Below, piece after piece: positions 41,471 to 51,136 of a stretch of 64,000 nucleotides of DNA; position 1 is the first letter of the stretch; the number at the start of each line of letters is the position of its first letter. The stretch lies in the NCBI GenBank assembly GCA_002238485.1, contig MPMG01000014.1:29993-93992 (forward strand). Reading direction: 5' to 3'. The translations under genes were made by a program, and so were the position numbers. The stretch comes from Chloroflexi bacterium bin20 (lineage in GTDB: Bacteria; Chloroflexota; Anaerolineae; Aggregatilineales; Phototrophicaceae). The notes below the pieces were generated by a model that was given only the letters and a program-made list of their open reading frames with translations, ran no database searches and was not told where the DNA came from.

Positions 41471-42561
41471 TGCGCGCTCTCCAGGAAAGCATCCAGCCCG
41501 CCAAGCACTTCGGTCAGCATCTTCATATCGACATCGCCCATGTGCGGCAGGCGGAAGGTCTGTCCTTTGATCACCCCATAGCCTTTGTCCATGGCGATGC
41601 CGCATTCGCGCTGCATGAATTCGTCCATGGCTGCGACATCCATGCCGCGCGTGTTGGCGACTGTGGTCACGGTGTCGCTGCGATAGCCGTCCTGCGCGTA
41701 CAAGCCAAAGCCTCGTGACAGCGCCCATTTGTGCGTGGCATCGCGCATCTGCCGGTGCCGCGACCATCGCGCTTCCATGCCTTCTTCCAGGATGGCATCT
41801 AGTTGGGCATCGGCCGCAAACATCAGCGCGATCGGCGGCGTCGATGGCGTATTGTTCTTCTGCAGCGACTTTTCCAGCGTGAGGAAGTCGAAGTAATAGC
41901 CGCGATTTTCGATCGACTTGGCGCGATCGAGCAGGCGGTCGCTGACGGCGGCGAAGGCGACTCCAGGCGGCAAGGCGAAGGCTTTCTGGCTCGAGGTCAG
42001 GGCGATGTCGATTCCCCAGTCATCGACGCGCAGTTCTGTGCCCAGGAAGCCGCTGACGGTATCGACGAAGAAGAGCGTGTCGGGATACCGACTGACCACG
42101 GCGCCGATCGCCTCGATGGGATTGGTGACGCCAGTGCTGGTTTCGTTGTGCACGACGCAGACGGCATCGTAGGCTTGCTTGTCCAGCGCTTCTGCCACCA
42201 TGTCCGGCGTATGCGCTCGCCCCCAATCGACCTGGATGCAATCCACTTGTTTGCCGTTGGCGCGGCTGACCTGCGCCCAGCGCTCGCTGAAGGCGCCGCC
42301 TGTCAGATGCAAGACTCGCCCCTCGTCACGGATGCCACAACGAATTGCGCCCTCCCACAATCCCGAGCCAGAAGACCCGCTGATGTAGACGCGGCTTTCG
42401 GTGAAGAACGATTGCTTGAGTTTGTCTTGCAAGCGGGCGAATAGTGCGGCGAATTCCGGCATGCGATGCCCGATCATAGGCTTGGTCTGCGCGTGCAGAA
42501 TCTCCTGGCGCACCTCGACAGGACCGGGCAGAAACAGGCGCTTGTGGTCGGCTCGGCTCAT
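41467..42561 (-). CDS. Class V aminotransferase (alanine-glyoxylate / serine-pyruvate / phosphoserine type)
   Basis: A 364-residue PLP enzyme. The start RLFLPGPVEVRQEIL with IGHRMPEFAALF is the typical opening of the AGXT/SerC-like group. The PLP lysine lies in SSQKAFALPPG, and the cofactor-binding SGSSGSGLWEGAI and DTVSGFLG are present. Coupled to the SerA-like gene, it most likely transaminates phosphohydroxypyruvate or glyoxylate/hydroxypyruvate in serine-glycine metabolism. Which acceptor is used cannot be settled from sequence. Confidence 0.88.
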   Translation of the reverse strand: MSRADHKRLFLPGPVEVRQEILHAQTKPMIGHRMPEFAALFARLQDKLKQSFFTESRVYISGSSGSGLWEGAIRCGIRDEGRVLHLTGGAFSERWAQVSRANGKQVDCIQVDWGRAHTPDMVAEALDKQAYDAVCVVHNETSTGVTNPIEAIGAVVSRYPDTLFFVDTVSGFLGTELRVDDWGIDIALTSSQKAFALPPGVAFAAVSDRLLDRAKSIENRGYYFDFLTLEKSLQKNNTPSTPPIALMFAADAQLDAILEEGMEARWSRHRQMRDATHKWALSRGFGLYAQDGYRSDTVTTVANTRGMDVAAMDEFMQRECGIAMDKGYGVIKGQTFRLPHMGDVDMKMLTEVLGGLDAFLESAQ

Positions 42562-42731
42562 TGGCGGCGGCTCCTCCTGGGCGCATTTGAGTACGATTTA
42601 TCGCCGCGATTGTAGTGCTGTGGCGCGGCGATATACAGGGGCAATGCGCTATTGACGCTGCGACATTCGGCGGATGAAACGGCGCTACGCCAAATCATGA
42701 CCGGCAGCGCGCCATGACGGGGAGAGTGTCT

Positions 42732-42857
42732 ATTTCCGTGTATGTTGGGCTTGCCCCATCCCCCAATCTGTCGTAGAAATCTGCGTGCGCTTTGCCTCCC
42801 CCCGACTTTTCGGGGGGACCGAGGGGGGTGCCTGTATCCAGCAAATTAGCCACTCCC
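42732..42857 (+). repeat. Dispersed intergenic repeat, family A (full copy)
   Basis: ATTTCCGTGTAT, CCCCATCCCCCAATCTGTCG, CGCTTTGCCTCCCC, the GACTTTTCGGGGGG palindrome arm, and GCCTGTATCCAGCAAATTAG. It makes up the central third of the 370-base gap between the aminotransferase and isomerase genes. The flanks show no gene. Confidence 0.82.
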
Positions 42858-42931
42858 TGACGGGGGGAGGCTGGGGGTGGCGCGTCATTTCTGCTATGCT
42901 TGCGCCCAGGTGCAATGTCGTGGAGGCGCTC

Positions 42932-43828
42932 ATGTTTCAGGTGGCCAACGCGCCCTGCTCTTGGGGTGTAATCGAAAATATTGAAGGCGAGCGCTATGAC
43001 TATGCGCGCGTCCTCGACGAAATCGCCGCCAGCGGCTATGCCGGCACAGAATTGGGCGATTGGGGCTTTATGCCCACCGACCCCGCCCAACTCCGTGACG
43101 AGCTGCAGCGGCGCGACCTTCAATTGCTGGGATCCTGGGTGAATGTCAATTTTCAAGACCAGTCCCGGCATGCCGAAAGCACGGAAGCTTGCGTGCGCAC
43201 GGCCAAGTTGCTGGCTGCTGTCGGCGGTCAAGATGCGATTGTCGTGTTGGGTCCCGACCCCTACACCCACCCGGTGCGCAGCCTCAACTCTGGCCGCATC
43301 ACGCCGCAGATGAGCCTGGATGCCGATGGCTGGCGTACATTCGCGGCTGGCGCGACAGGAGCCGCTCGGCAAGTTCGCGACGAGACGGGTCTGCGCTGTG
43401 TCCTGCATCATCACACCGGCACCTGGATAGAAACGCCCGCCGAAACCGCCCGCCTGCTGGAGATGACCGACCCCAACCTGGTCGGCTTGGTCTTTGATAC
43501 CGGGCATTGGTCTTTTGGCGGCGGCGACCCCCTGCAAGGCATACGCGACCACGCCGAGCGCATCTGGTATGTCCATTTCAAAGACCATGACCCGGCTGTG
43601 GCTGCCCAATCGCGCCAGCAAGAATGGGACGGACCGACATCGGTGGGCAAGGGCATCTTCCCCGAGCTGGGACAAGGCGATGTCGATTTTCCCGGCGTCC
43701 TGAAGGAACTTGAGAAGATCGGATACGATAGCTGGATCGTGGTCGAGCAAGATGTGCTGCCCGGTTTGGGCGCGCCGCTGGAATCTGCCCGGCGCAACCG
43801 CCAATACCTGCGCAGCATCGGCATCTGA
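42932..43828 (+). CDS. Sugar phosphate isomerase/epimerase family (AP-endonuclease-2-like TIM barrel)
   Basis: A 298-residue xylose-isomerase-like TIM barrel, similar in pattern to inosose dehydratase (IolE-type) proteins: an opening [15 protein letters not shown], then [40 protein letters not shown] and [11 protein letters not shown]. Metal ligands are expected in GTEL, HHHTG, DTGH and VEQD. GGAGG precedes the ATG at 42932. It may act on inositol- or sugar-derived ketones. The substrate is inferred only from family. The dehydratase gene begins four bases after its stop. Confidence 0.87.
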   Translation: MFQVANAPCSWGVIENIEGERYDYARVLDEIAASGYAGTELGDWGFMPTDPAQLRDELQRRDLQLLGSWVNVNFQDQSRHAESTEACVRTAKLLAAVGGQDAIVVLGPDPYTHPVRSLNSGRITPQMSLDADGWRTFAAGATGAARQVRDETGLRCVLHHHTGTWIETPAETARLLEMTDPNLVGLVFDTGHWSFGGGDPLQGIRDHAERIWYVHFKDHDPAVAAQSRQQEWDGPTSVGKGIFPELGQGDVDFPGVLKELEKIGYDSWIVVEQDVLPGLGAPLESARRNRQYLRSIGI

Positions 43829-43831
43829 TTC

Positions 43832-44764
43832 GTGGTCGGTCTGGAAGAGGTCGTACAGGCGCAAGCGCGCATCGCGCCCCATTTGACGCCAACCCCCATC
43901 GAAGCGACTTATGGGCTTGGCGAGGGCGTCTGGCTCAAGCTGGAGAACGCCAACAAGACTCATTCATTCAAGATTCGCGGCGCTTTGAATGCCCTGCTGT
44001 CGCTGGATGAAGCGGCGCGGGAACGCGGCGTCATCGCGGTATCATCGGGCAATCACGCTGGCGCGCTGGCTTATGCAGCCCGGTTGAGCGGCGTTTCGGC
44101 ACAGATCCTCATGCCCAAGACGACTCCGCAGAAGAAAATCGCCAATGTGCGGCATTGTGGCGCGGAAGCCATCCTCTTTGGCGACAATTATGACGAAGCC
44201 GAAAGCGAAGCGCTGCGGCGGGCTGGCAATCCGCGCACCTGGATATCGCCTTACAACAACCCGGCTGTTATCGCCGGCGCAGGCACGATCGGGCTGGAAA
44301 TCCTCGACCAGCTTCCGGATGTCGCGCGCGTCGTTGTGCCCGTCAGCGGCGGCGGCTTGATGTCTGGCGTGGCGACGGCGCTCAAATTATGCAAGCCCGA
44401 AATCGAAGTCATCGGCGTAAACGCGCGTTCTGCGCCGGCCATGTACAACAGCTTTCATTCGCGCCACCTGCCCCAGGTCTGGGATACGTTGGCGGATGCG
44501 CTTTCTGGGGATATTGAAGCCGGCTCGATCACGCTGCCGGTCTGTTTGCGGCACATGGACGACATCGCGCTGGTGGACGAAGAACGGGTCGCCGAAGCCA
44601 TGCGCTATATGCTGACGGCTGGCTGGGTGGTGGAAGGCGGCGGCGCGGTGGGTGTTGCGGCGCTGCTTGATGATGCGCTGCCACCTGTGGACGGGGAGAC
44701 CGTTGTGGTGATCAGCGGCGGCAATGTCGATCTGGCTGTGCTGCGGCGCGTCCTGCAAACATAG
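43832..44764 (+). CDS. Threonine/serine dehydratase-like PLP enzyme
   Basis: A 310-residue fold-type II PLP enzyme starting with GTG. The PLP lysine is in THSFKIRGALNAL, the substrate loop is SSGNHAGALAYAA, and the phosphate-binding glycine loop is VPVSGGGLMSG. Without a C-terminal ACT regulatory domain it resembles catabolic threonine dehydratase or serine racemase/dehydratase. It probably deaminates L-threonine or L-serine to 2-oxobutanoate or pyruvate. Near-zero spacing from the isomerase gene suggests one transcript. Confidence 0.9.
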   Translation: MVGLEEVVQAQARIAPHLTPTPIEATYGLGEGVWLKLENANKTHSFKIRGALNALLSLDEAARERGVIAVSSGNHAGALAYAARLSGVSAQILMPKTTPQKKIANVRHCGAEAILFGDNYDEAESEALRRAGNPRTWISPYNNPAVIAGAGTIGLEILDQLPDVARVVVPVSGGGLMSGVATALKLCKPEIEVIGVNARSAPAMYNSFHSRHLPQVWDTLADALSGDIEAGSITLPVCLRHMDDIALVDEERVAEAMRYMLTAGWVVEGGGAVGVAALLDDALPPVDGETVVVISGGNVDLAVLRRVLQT

Positions 44765-44843
44765 ATCCTGCAGCCAAACGCGACCATGCGTGAAACCAGA
44801 CTAACGCCGGCTACGGATTTGGCACAATGCAAGGAGCGTTGAT

Positions 44844-46358
44844 ATGAGTGCCGTTTTCGCCACAATGGAAGAAAATGCCCGAACGCTGCTGCATGCCTTC
44901 CAGGCGGGCGAAGACGCGGCGGTCCAACGCGCCTACGAACATCTGCCGCAAGTCAAATATGGCTCGCTGGAAGAGGCGCGCGACTTTCCGCTGTCTCTGC
45001 GCGATGCCCAAACCATCATCGCCCGCGAACACGGCGTGAAAAGCTGGGGCGAGCTGAAATTGCCCTTCAAGCTGCAAATGGCGGACTATGGCGAGGCGCT
45101 GGGGCAGTTCATCTCGCTGGTCTATGCCGGCGACGCGGACGGGGTCGATGCGCTGCTGGTTGCAGAGCCCCGTTTGCGCGATACGCTGGACGACCCGCAT
45201 TTCCACTTCGGCTCCACTGCGGTCATCATCGCCAAGCACAATCTCGCGCTGGTTGAGACGCTGTTGAAGCATGGCGCGGATATCAATGCGAGATCGCAAT
45301 GGTGGGCGGGCGACTTTTCTGTGCTGGAAGGCGCCTCGGCCCGGGCGGCACAGCAGCTGATCGAGCGCGGAGCAATCGTCACCGCGCATGCCGCTGCCGA
45401 ACAAGGCTGGCTGGACTGGCTGGATGATGCCTACGCCAGCGACCGCTCTATCATTCACGCGCGTGGCGGAGACGGCAAGACTCCGCTGCATTACGCCACA
45501 GACCCGGCGGTCATGGACTGGTTGCTGGAACGCGGCGCAGACTTGGAAGCGCGTGATATCGACCACGCCTCGACACCCCTGCAGTGGCAGCTGGGGGCGG
45601 GCAATCACAGCGCGGCGCAGGCTCTGGCAGAGCGAGGCGCGCAGGTCGATCTCTTCGCGGCGATCACGCTGGGCGAGCTAGACTTGGCGCAGCAGGCATT
45701 GGCGCTGCATCCGCAGGCAATCCGCGCGCGCATCAACCAGGCTGGCTATGAGCTTGTGCCTCAAGCCGATGGCTCGCATCAATATGTCTACGCCTTTGAA
45801 GCCGCTGGCATGTCACCTTTTCAGGTGGCGCTGGAATGCGAGCGGGACACAATCTTCGACTGGCTGCTGGAGCAAGCGTCTCCCAAAACGCGGCTGCTGG
45901 CACATTGCGCGCGGGGGGATGCTGATTCTGCCCGGCGCATCGCAGATGCCAGCCCGGGCTTGGTCGGCAGCTTGCCCGAAGCCGATCAACGCCAGCTCAT
46001 TCACGCCGCTTGGACGGGCAATGAGGCTGTGGTCGCGTTGATGGCGGCCTTGGGCTTCGACTTGCATATCCGCGATGACGACAAAATGACGCCCTTGCAC
46101 AGCGCCGCCTTTCACGGATTCGCCGGCGTTATCGCTGCGCTGCTGGCTGCTGATGCTGCGCCGCCGCTGGATTGGCTCAATGGCTATGGCGGCACACCGC
46201 TGACGACCGCGCTTTATGGCAGGCAGCACAGTTGGCGCGATGCTGGGGACTTCCCTGCCGCGATCAAACTACTGATTGATGCGGGCAGCGAAGTGCGCGC
46301 CCAGTGGCTGGCAACGGGCGATGATGAGATTGATGCCCTGCTGCGGTCGGCGCTGTAA
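44844..46358 (+). CDS. Ankyrin-repeat protein
   Basis: A 504-residue soluble protein. The N-terminal 70 residues (LSLRDAQTIIAREHGVKSWGELKLPFKLQ) match the short helical head often found before ankyrin arrays in soil bacteria. Ankyrin units follow, for example LVETLLKHGADINARSQ, VMDWLLERGADLEARDID, STPLQWQLGAGNHSAAQAL and DDDKMTPLHSAAFHGFAG. The middle includes HAAAEQGWLDWLDDA-type degenerate units. Presumed protein-protein interaction. The partner is unknown. AAGGAG lies upstream of the ATG. Confidence 0.88.
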   Translation: MSAVFATMEENARTLLHAFQAGEDAAVQRAYEHLPQVKYGSLEEARDFPLSLRDAQTIIAREHGVKSWGELKLPFKLQMADYGEALGQFISLVYAGDADGVDALLVAEPRLRDTLDDPHFHFGSTAVIIAKHNLALVETLLKHGADINARSQWWAGDFSVLEGASARAAQQLIERGAIVTAHAAAEQGWLDWLDDAYASDRSIIHARGGDGKTPLHYATDPAVMDWLLERGADLEARDIDHASTPLQWQLGAGNHSAAQALAERGAQVDLFAAITLGELDLAQQALALHPQAIRARINQAGYELVPQADGSHQYVYAFEAAGMSPFQVALECERDTIFDWLLEQASPKTRLLAHCARGDADSARRIADASPGLVGSLPEADQRQLIHAAWTGNEAVVALMAALGFDLHIRDDDKMTPLHSAAFHGFAGVIAALLAADAAPPLDWLNGYGGTPLTTALYGRQHSWRDAGDFPAAIKLLIDAGSEVRAQWLATGDDEIDALLRSAL

Positions 46359-46386
46359 CGTTGGCCATGCTGCTGAAACCCCACCT

Positions 46387-48477
46387 CTACTCTGATGGGG
46401 GGACCACGGGAGTGGCAGGCTGCGTCGGCGTGGGCGCTTCGGCTGCCAACAATTGCTGCCAGGCGATGCGCAAATCCACAGGCGTGCCAGTCAACACGCT
46501 CATTTCCTGACGGAGCTGCTCGAGCTGCGCTTGGCTGGGCGGGATAATCGCGCGCGCAGCGGCATGCACCACCAGTGGCTCGCCGGGATCAATATGGAAC
46601 TCGCTGATGCTTGCGTTGGGCAAGGTATCCTGCAGCGCAGCCACCAGCGCAGCCGTCATCTCATCCAGCGGACGCACGATCTGCCGCGAGACCACCGTCA
46701 GTTGGATATGCTGCTGATAAAGCGCATCTAGCAGCTCTTGCGCGGCGCCGACCTCGCCTGGCGTGATATTGTGATCGGCCTGCACCAACAGCTGCACCCC
46801 CAGCGGCAGACCGGTGATGACATGGTATTCCACGACTGTTGCGCCGTGGAATGCCTCTGCCTCGAGCCGCGCGCGGATATGCGCCTCGTCAATGGCTTGC
46901 GAGCCCAGCCTGGCGAATATCAGCAGCACCAGCAGGGTGACCACCGCCAGCATCAGCCGCCAAATGCGCAAATGCCGGCGACTCGCGCCCTCGCGCTCTT
47001 GGCTGGGGTGCATGCCCATCCACAAAAATGTGATGTATTGCGCCGCGATGATGAAAGCGATATTTGCCAGAAAGAGCAGGTTCGCGCCAAAAGCCAGGTC
47101 GATATCGCGCAGCGCCAAACCCAGCCCAATGGTGCATATTGGCGGCATCAGCGCAGCCGCGATCGCCACGCCAGCCAAAGCAGCCGGGATGCCTTTGCGG
47201 GCTGTGGCATAGGCCGCCACCCAGCCCGATACCAGCGCGATAGCCGCATCCAGCAAGTTGGGGCTGCCACGCACCAGCATCTCTTCTGTCGGCGTATCAA
47301 TAGGCAGCAGCAGTCCCATCGCCAGCGAGATAAATAGCGCCAGCGTAACTCCCTGAAATAGCGTCAGACTGGCGCGCCGAGTCAGCTGCATGATGCCGCT
47401 GGCCATCCCGGTGGAAAAACTGGACAAGGGCGACATCAGTGGCGCAACCAGCATCGCCCCGATAATGACCGCCGCGCTGTTGGTCAGCAAGCCCAGCGTG
47501 GCCAATGCCGCCGAAAGCACGATCATCACCAGATAATCCAGGTTGGAGTTGGCGTTCTTTTGCGCGCTCCAAATCATCTCGGTCTGTTCCACCTGCGTGA
47601 GCTGCGGATTGAGGCGGGCGATGCTGTGTTCGATCGTGCCGCGCAGGCCGCGATGCCATTCGATCTGCGAGATCAAAATGACTGGTCCCGGCGCTTGGTT
47701 CAGCAGATGATTGCTTAAATCGTTGGTGATCTGCCGTTCAAAGTCGCTCTTCTGCGAGAAACCCAACACCAGCAGGTCATCGGCAGTGACCAAGCCCAGG
47801 ATTTCGTGCGCGGGCTGGCTGCTGGTGATGATTCGTTTGCTCAGGTCGCGTTGACGGGGCAAGTGCGCTTCGTAGCTGGTGATGGCGGCTTCGTGCATGG
47901 GGTTGTAATGATAATCGTGCTGCACATTCAACTGCTGCAGCGAGATGCCGTGCTGGATGGCTAAGCTGACGCCCAGCCGCACCGCATGCGCGGCAGCTAG
48001 TCGGCCATCGACCGGGACGACCACCTGTTCATAACCGGGAGAGTGCGCCTGCCGATAAATCAAGACGCCACAGGGCGCTGTCGCAATGACATTCTCGACG
48101 ACTGTGCCCAGCTTTACGCGCCCCTGGGTCGACCGCTGCACGCCCAGGATAATGACATCCGCACCGCGTTCGCGCGCGATATCCAGGATTCCGCGAGATA
48201 CGCTGTCTGCCATCTCGGTAAGCAGCTCGACGCGCTGCCCGCTGCCCGTGTTGCTGAATTCATTGATGATCTCCTGCAATTCGTCGCGGACCGTGGCGGT
48301 TTGCTCGACATTGCCCAGAGTGATCACCAGGGCAATGACCAGTCCCTCGCTGGGATGCACGATTTCGCCGGCGATGCGCAGCATATCCACGGCTGTATCG
48401 GGCCGACCCAACGGGACGACCACCGTCCGCGCATAATAATTGTGGACGGGCAGGCGAGTTTCCGGCGTGGCGCTCAT
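46387..48477 (-). CDS. Membrane protein with universal-stress-protein domains and DUF389 (TIGR00341-like)
   Basis: A 696-residue protein. Residues 15-150 and 150-275 are two UspA-like domains (RTVVVPLGRPDTAVDMLRIAGEI ... IILGVQRSTQGRVKLGTVVENVIATAP; YEQVVVPVDGRLAAAHAVRLGVSLA). Residues 320-520 form the DUF389 membrane domain with the motif TNSAAVIIGAMLVAPLMSPL and GIPAALAGVAIAAALMPPICTIG. A periplasmic or extracellular C-terminal region of about 150 residues follows a further helix. The family's function is unknown. The fused Usp domains suggest ligand- or nucleotide-sensing control of the membrane domain (inference). Confidence 0.88.
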   Translation of the reverse strand: MSATPETRLPVHNYYARTVVVPLGRPDTAVDMLRIAGEIVHPSEGLVIALVITLGNVEQTATVRDELQEIINEFSNTGSGQRVELLTEMADSVSRGILDIARERGADVIILGVQRSTQGRVKLGTVVENVIATAPCGVLIYRQAHSPGYEQVVVPVDGRLAAAHAVRLGVSLAIQHGISLQQLNVQHDYHYNPMHEAAITSYEAHLPRQRDLSKRIITSSQPAHEILGLVTADDLLVLGFSQKSDFERQITNDLSNHLLNQAPGPVILISQIEWHRGLRGTIEHSIARLNPQLTQVEQTEMIWSAQKNANSNLDYLVMIVLSAALATLGLLTNSAAVIIGAMLVAPLMSPLSSFSTGMASGIMQLTRRASLTLFQGVTLALFISLAMGLLLPIDTPTEEMLVRGSPNLLDAAIALVSGWVAAYATARKGIPAALAGVAIAAALMPPICTIGLGLALRDIDLAFGANLLFLANIAFIIAAQYITFLWMGMHPSQEREGASRRHLRIWRLMLAVVTLLVLLIFARLGSQAIDEAHIRARLEAEAFHGATVVEYHVITGLPLGVQLLVQADHNITPGEVGAAQELLDALYQQHIQLTVVSRQIVRPLDEMTAALVAALQDTLPNASISEFHIDPGEPLVVHAAARAIIPPSQAQLEQLRQEMSVLTGTPVDLRIAWQQLLAAEAPTPTQPATPVVPPSE

Positions 48478-48570
48478 ATTGAGTACCTTGGCGGACCATG
48501 CCGACTGCCCATCAGACAGTGTAACACGGGAGTCCTGCTGCGCGGTCCCTGCACGTTGCCACGGCAGCGC

Positions 48571-48981
48571 TCAATTGAGGATGACCGGCTCGCCCGTGAA
48601 TTGCGTGCTGTTTTCGCTGTATTGCATGAGTTCAATGCGCACGCCGCTGGGGTCGGTCAGCCAGGCTTGCCAATTGTTGTCGGCGCCCATTTTCTTTGGC
48701 TCGACAGCAAGTCCGCGCGCCGTCAATGCCGCGATAGTTTGGTCGATATCGGCGACTTCCAGGCAGAAATGCTTCATGATGGGTCGTTCATAATTGGGCG
48801 CCGCGCCTTCTGCGAAGACCTCGATGAAAGTGGTTTCGCCAGCTTTGACATAGAAGCCGAAGCGCTCGCCCGCGCGGATGAAGTCAAAAGCCTTTTCCAT
48901 GCCCAACTGGTCGACATAGAAGCGCTCGGAAGCAGCTAGGTCGGTCGCGCCGATGCAGACATGCGCCAATCGTGTGAACAT
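48571..48981 (-). CDS. VOC-superfamily protein (glyoxalase/bleomycin resistance-like)
   Basis: A 136-residue single-module vicinal-oxygen-chelate protein. The first beta-alpha-beta-beta-beta half starts RLAHVCIGATDLAASERFYVDQLGM, and the second has MKHFCLEVADIDQTIAALTARGL and WLTDPSGVRIELMQYS. Metal ligands expected are His8, Glu54-like and Glu at ELMQ. A perfect AGGAGG lies seven bases before the ATG. Function ranges from lactoylglutathione lyase to antibiotic binding and cannot be narrowed. Confidence 0.88.
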   Translation of the reverse strand: MFTRLAHVCIGATDLAASERFYVDQLGMEKAFDFIRAGERFGFYVKAGETTFIEVFAEGAAPNYERPIMKHFCLEVADIDQTIAALTARGLAVEPKKMGADNNWQAWLTDPSGVRIELMQYSENSTQFTGEPVILN

Positions 48982-49009
48982 GCTATTTTGCCTCCTGTCT
49001 GATTACATC

Positions 49010-49840
49010 CTAACCCGATGCGCTGGCAGCCGCAAGCAGTTGCAGTGCGCTGCCTACCATTCGCCATGCTGCGGAGCTCACGGCGACGATCTCAAAATGA
49101 CCGGCCTCGGGCAGGACAAGCAGTTGCGCCTGATCGCCATATTTCGCTGCTGCATCGGTATATTGGCGGGCTTCTTGCAAGATGTCGCTGTCATGCTCGC
49201 CAACCAGGATCATCTGCCGCAGGCCCAGTGGCAGCAGCTGCGCAGGCGAGCCAGCGCGGTAATTTGCGGGGGCGTGATCTGGAGAGCCGCCCATGACATC
49301 CAGCAACGCTTCGCCACAAGCGCCTCTCCGCCAGGCGCTCGCGATATCGGTCAGTGGCGCCAATGCCAGCACGGCATGATTCGGCAAGGGGTCTGCGCTG
49401 TACAAGGGATTATTGGCTGGAATGCGACTTCGTCCAGCCAGCCACAGCGCCAGGTGTCCGCCCGCCGAATGCCCGACGCTGATGATGCGGTCTAGGTCAA
49501 GGTCATGCTCCACCGCGATCTGCCGCAGATAGTCGACCGCCGCTGCAGCATCCAAAAACATGTGCGGGAAGTTGCCGCCGCAGCCATGCCGCCGATATTC
49601 GATATTCCAGACTGCGGAACCCATACCGACCAGATAGGTGACAACCGAGCTTAGCGGCCGCAAATCGTAGAGCTCGCGATAGCAGCCGCCATGAATCAAA
49701 ATGACGACCGGGTGGGGCGGCGCAGATGTTGGCAGGCTCAGCTCTGCGAATTGCAGGGGATGCGGGCCATAGGCATAGCGAATGTCACCCGCCTGCTGCG
49801 GGAAGCGCAGATAATCTTCGGCGCTCAGCAGCTCGCTCAC
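49010..49840 (-). CDS. Alpha/beta-hydrolase, esterase/kynurenine-formamidase-like
   Basis: A 276-residue hydrolase of the hormone-sensitive-lipase/BD-FAE-like group. The oxyanion motif is VILIHGGCYRELYD, the nucleophile is SVGHSAGGHLALWLAG, the acid is in VGEHDSDILQ, and the histidine is in LPEAGHFEIVA. The start is a GTG whose bases overlap the TGA of metA (GTGA). This coupling to a homoserine acyltransferase is unusual and may only reflect compact packing. The substrate is unknown. Confidence 0.87.
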   Translation of the reverse strand: MSELLSAEDYLRFPQQAGDIRYAYGPHPLQFAELSLPTSAPPHPVVILIHGGCYRELYDLRPLSSVVTYLVGMGSAVWNIEYRRHGCGGNFPHMFLDAAAAVDYLRQIAVEHDLDLDRIISVGHSAGGHLALWLAGRSRIPANNPLYSADPLPNHAVLALAPLTDIASAWRRGACGEALLDVMGGSPDHAPANYRAGSPAQLLPLGLRQMILVGEHDSDILQEARQYTDAAAKYGDQAQLLVLPEAGHFEIVAVSSAAWRMVGSALQLLAAASASG

Positions 49841-50901
49841 AAGATGTCCAGCGGGTCATTCGGGTCGATGCCTTCGTCAAAGGGAAGGTGCCGAATCACA
49901 TTGGTCACCTGGTACACCGAGCCCAGCCAATTGTTGAAGATGGCTCTGGCTGTATCGCCCCAGGTGTTGTCCAAATAGGGCAGAAACTGCTCTTCGGGGA
50001 AGTCGGGCAAGGGCGCGTTGTTTTCCAGAGCCAGCTGGGCGCGCATGAGGAATCGCTCGGCGATTTCTCGTGCTGGAAGCGGGAAATAATTGTCCGGGTA
50101 GGGCGGCTGGGCATTCTGCCCGTTCAGATAGCCCAACAAATCGCGCTTGTATTCTTTGAGCAGGCTGTTGATGTCGTATTCGAGATGCCCCTGGAAATAT
50201 ACCATGCGCAGTTGATCGGGGCTGACCGCCATGTGCACATCGCCATTGAAGCTTTGGATCAGCACGCTCAAGCCGGCCGCTTCGATCTGCGCGCGGCTGA
50301 TGTCGTTCCAGCGTGAATGCGGCACATCGAAGCGCGTGTTGATCTCGCGCAGCAGCGGGTGATTAGGCTGGGTTACGCGATGCTCAAATACGCCCCACTT
50401 TTTGTCAGGTCGTTTGAAGCGGTCTATGGCATGCAGGTGTTTCAACAGCGCGTGCGTGGCCAGACAGCTGCACAAGGTCGAAGTTACATGCTGGCGCGCC
50501 CAGCCAATCACCTCGGTCAAGGGCTGCCAAAAGGCTTCCTGATCGAGGCTGGGGTTGGCGACATTGGCGCCGGTGATGATCAGCGCGTCCAACCCTTCTT
50601 CCTTGACCTGCTCGAAAGTTGTGTAGTACTGGTCGATATAGGCTTGCGTATCGGCGCTGCGTCCCAAGCCGGGCACAGAAAATACATGCACATAGAATTG
50701 GGCGATCTGGTTGCAATTACCGACCAGGCGCATGAACTGGCGCTCGGTGATCTGCAACGCGGCATCGGGCATCATATTCAGCAAGCCGATATGCAGCTCG
50801 CGGATATCCTGGCTTAGCGCGCGGCGCAGCGTCAGCACTTCCTGTCCATGCTGGCGCAAGCGGTCGAAGCTGGGCAGGGGACTGTGGGCGACCAAGGGCA
50901 T
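49837..50901 (-). CDS. metA: Homoserine O-acyltransferase, MetA family
   Basis: Acylates L-homoserine in methionine synthesis (354 residues from the ATG at 50901, GGGAG upstream). MetA features: ELHIGLLNMMPDAALQITERQFMRLVG near residues 36-61, TGANVANPSLDQEAFWQPL, the nucleophile Cys146 in LCSCLATHALLKH, and His239/Glu241 in YFQGHLEYD. The cysteine context differs from the E. coli CWGAQA form. Acetyl- versus succinyl-CoA preference cannot be decided reliably, but MetY in this window would use O-acetylhomoserine. A TATACT -10-like element lies about 45 bases upstream. Confidence 0.92.
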   Translation of the reverse strand: MPLVAHSPLPSFDRLRQHGQEVLTLRRALSQDIRELHIGLLNMMPDAALQITERQFMRLVGNCNQIAQFYVHVFSVPGLGRSADTQAYIDQYYTTFEQVKEEGLDALIITGANVANPSLDQEAFWQPLTEVIGWARQHVTSTLCSCLATHALLKHLHAIDRFKRPDKKWGVFEHRVTQPNHPLLREINTRFDVPHSRWNDISRAQIEAAGLSVLIQSFNGDVHMAVSPDQLRMVYFQGHLEYDINSLLKEYKRDLLGYLNGQNAQPPYPDNYFPLPAREIAERFLMRAQLALENNAPLPDFPEEQFLPYLDNTWGDTARAIFNNWLGSVYQVTNVIRHLPFDEGIDPNDPLDIL

Positions 50902-51136
50902 GAGCCACTCCCGGTAACATGCGGCGCTGGTTAGGCAAGCAGTATAGCAGATGCGCAGGCGCCTGTGCGCTAGGCTGACGGAGCGGACCTGATTCAAGCT
51001 CGCTGCGGGCGTTCCTTGTGCAGCCACATAGCGGGGATGGACCGGGGTTCGAACAGGAATCTAAGACCAGTCCTGGCGACAACCGTATACTATGCGTATG
51101 GTAGGTGCGGCGTTTGGATGCGCGGGAGGCGGGACG

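Noticed and set aside
42785..42931. Longer start for the sugar isomerase gene at 42785
   Set aside because: It would translate the family A repeat. GGAGG and the family N-terminus place the start at 42932.
51030..51075. GGGGTTCGAAC motif resembling a tRNA T-loop upstream of the yitT-type gene
   Set aside because: No complementary T-stem, anticodon arm or acceptor stem can be formed on either strand.
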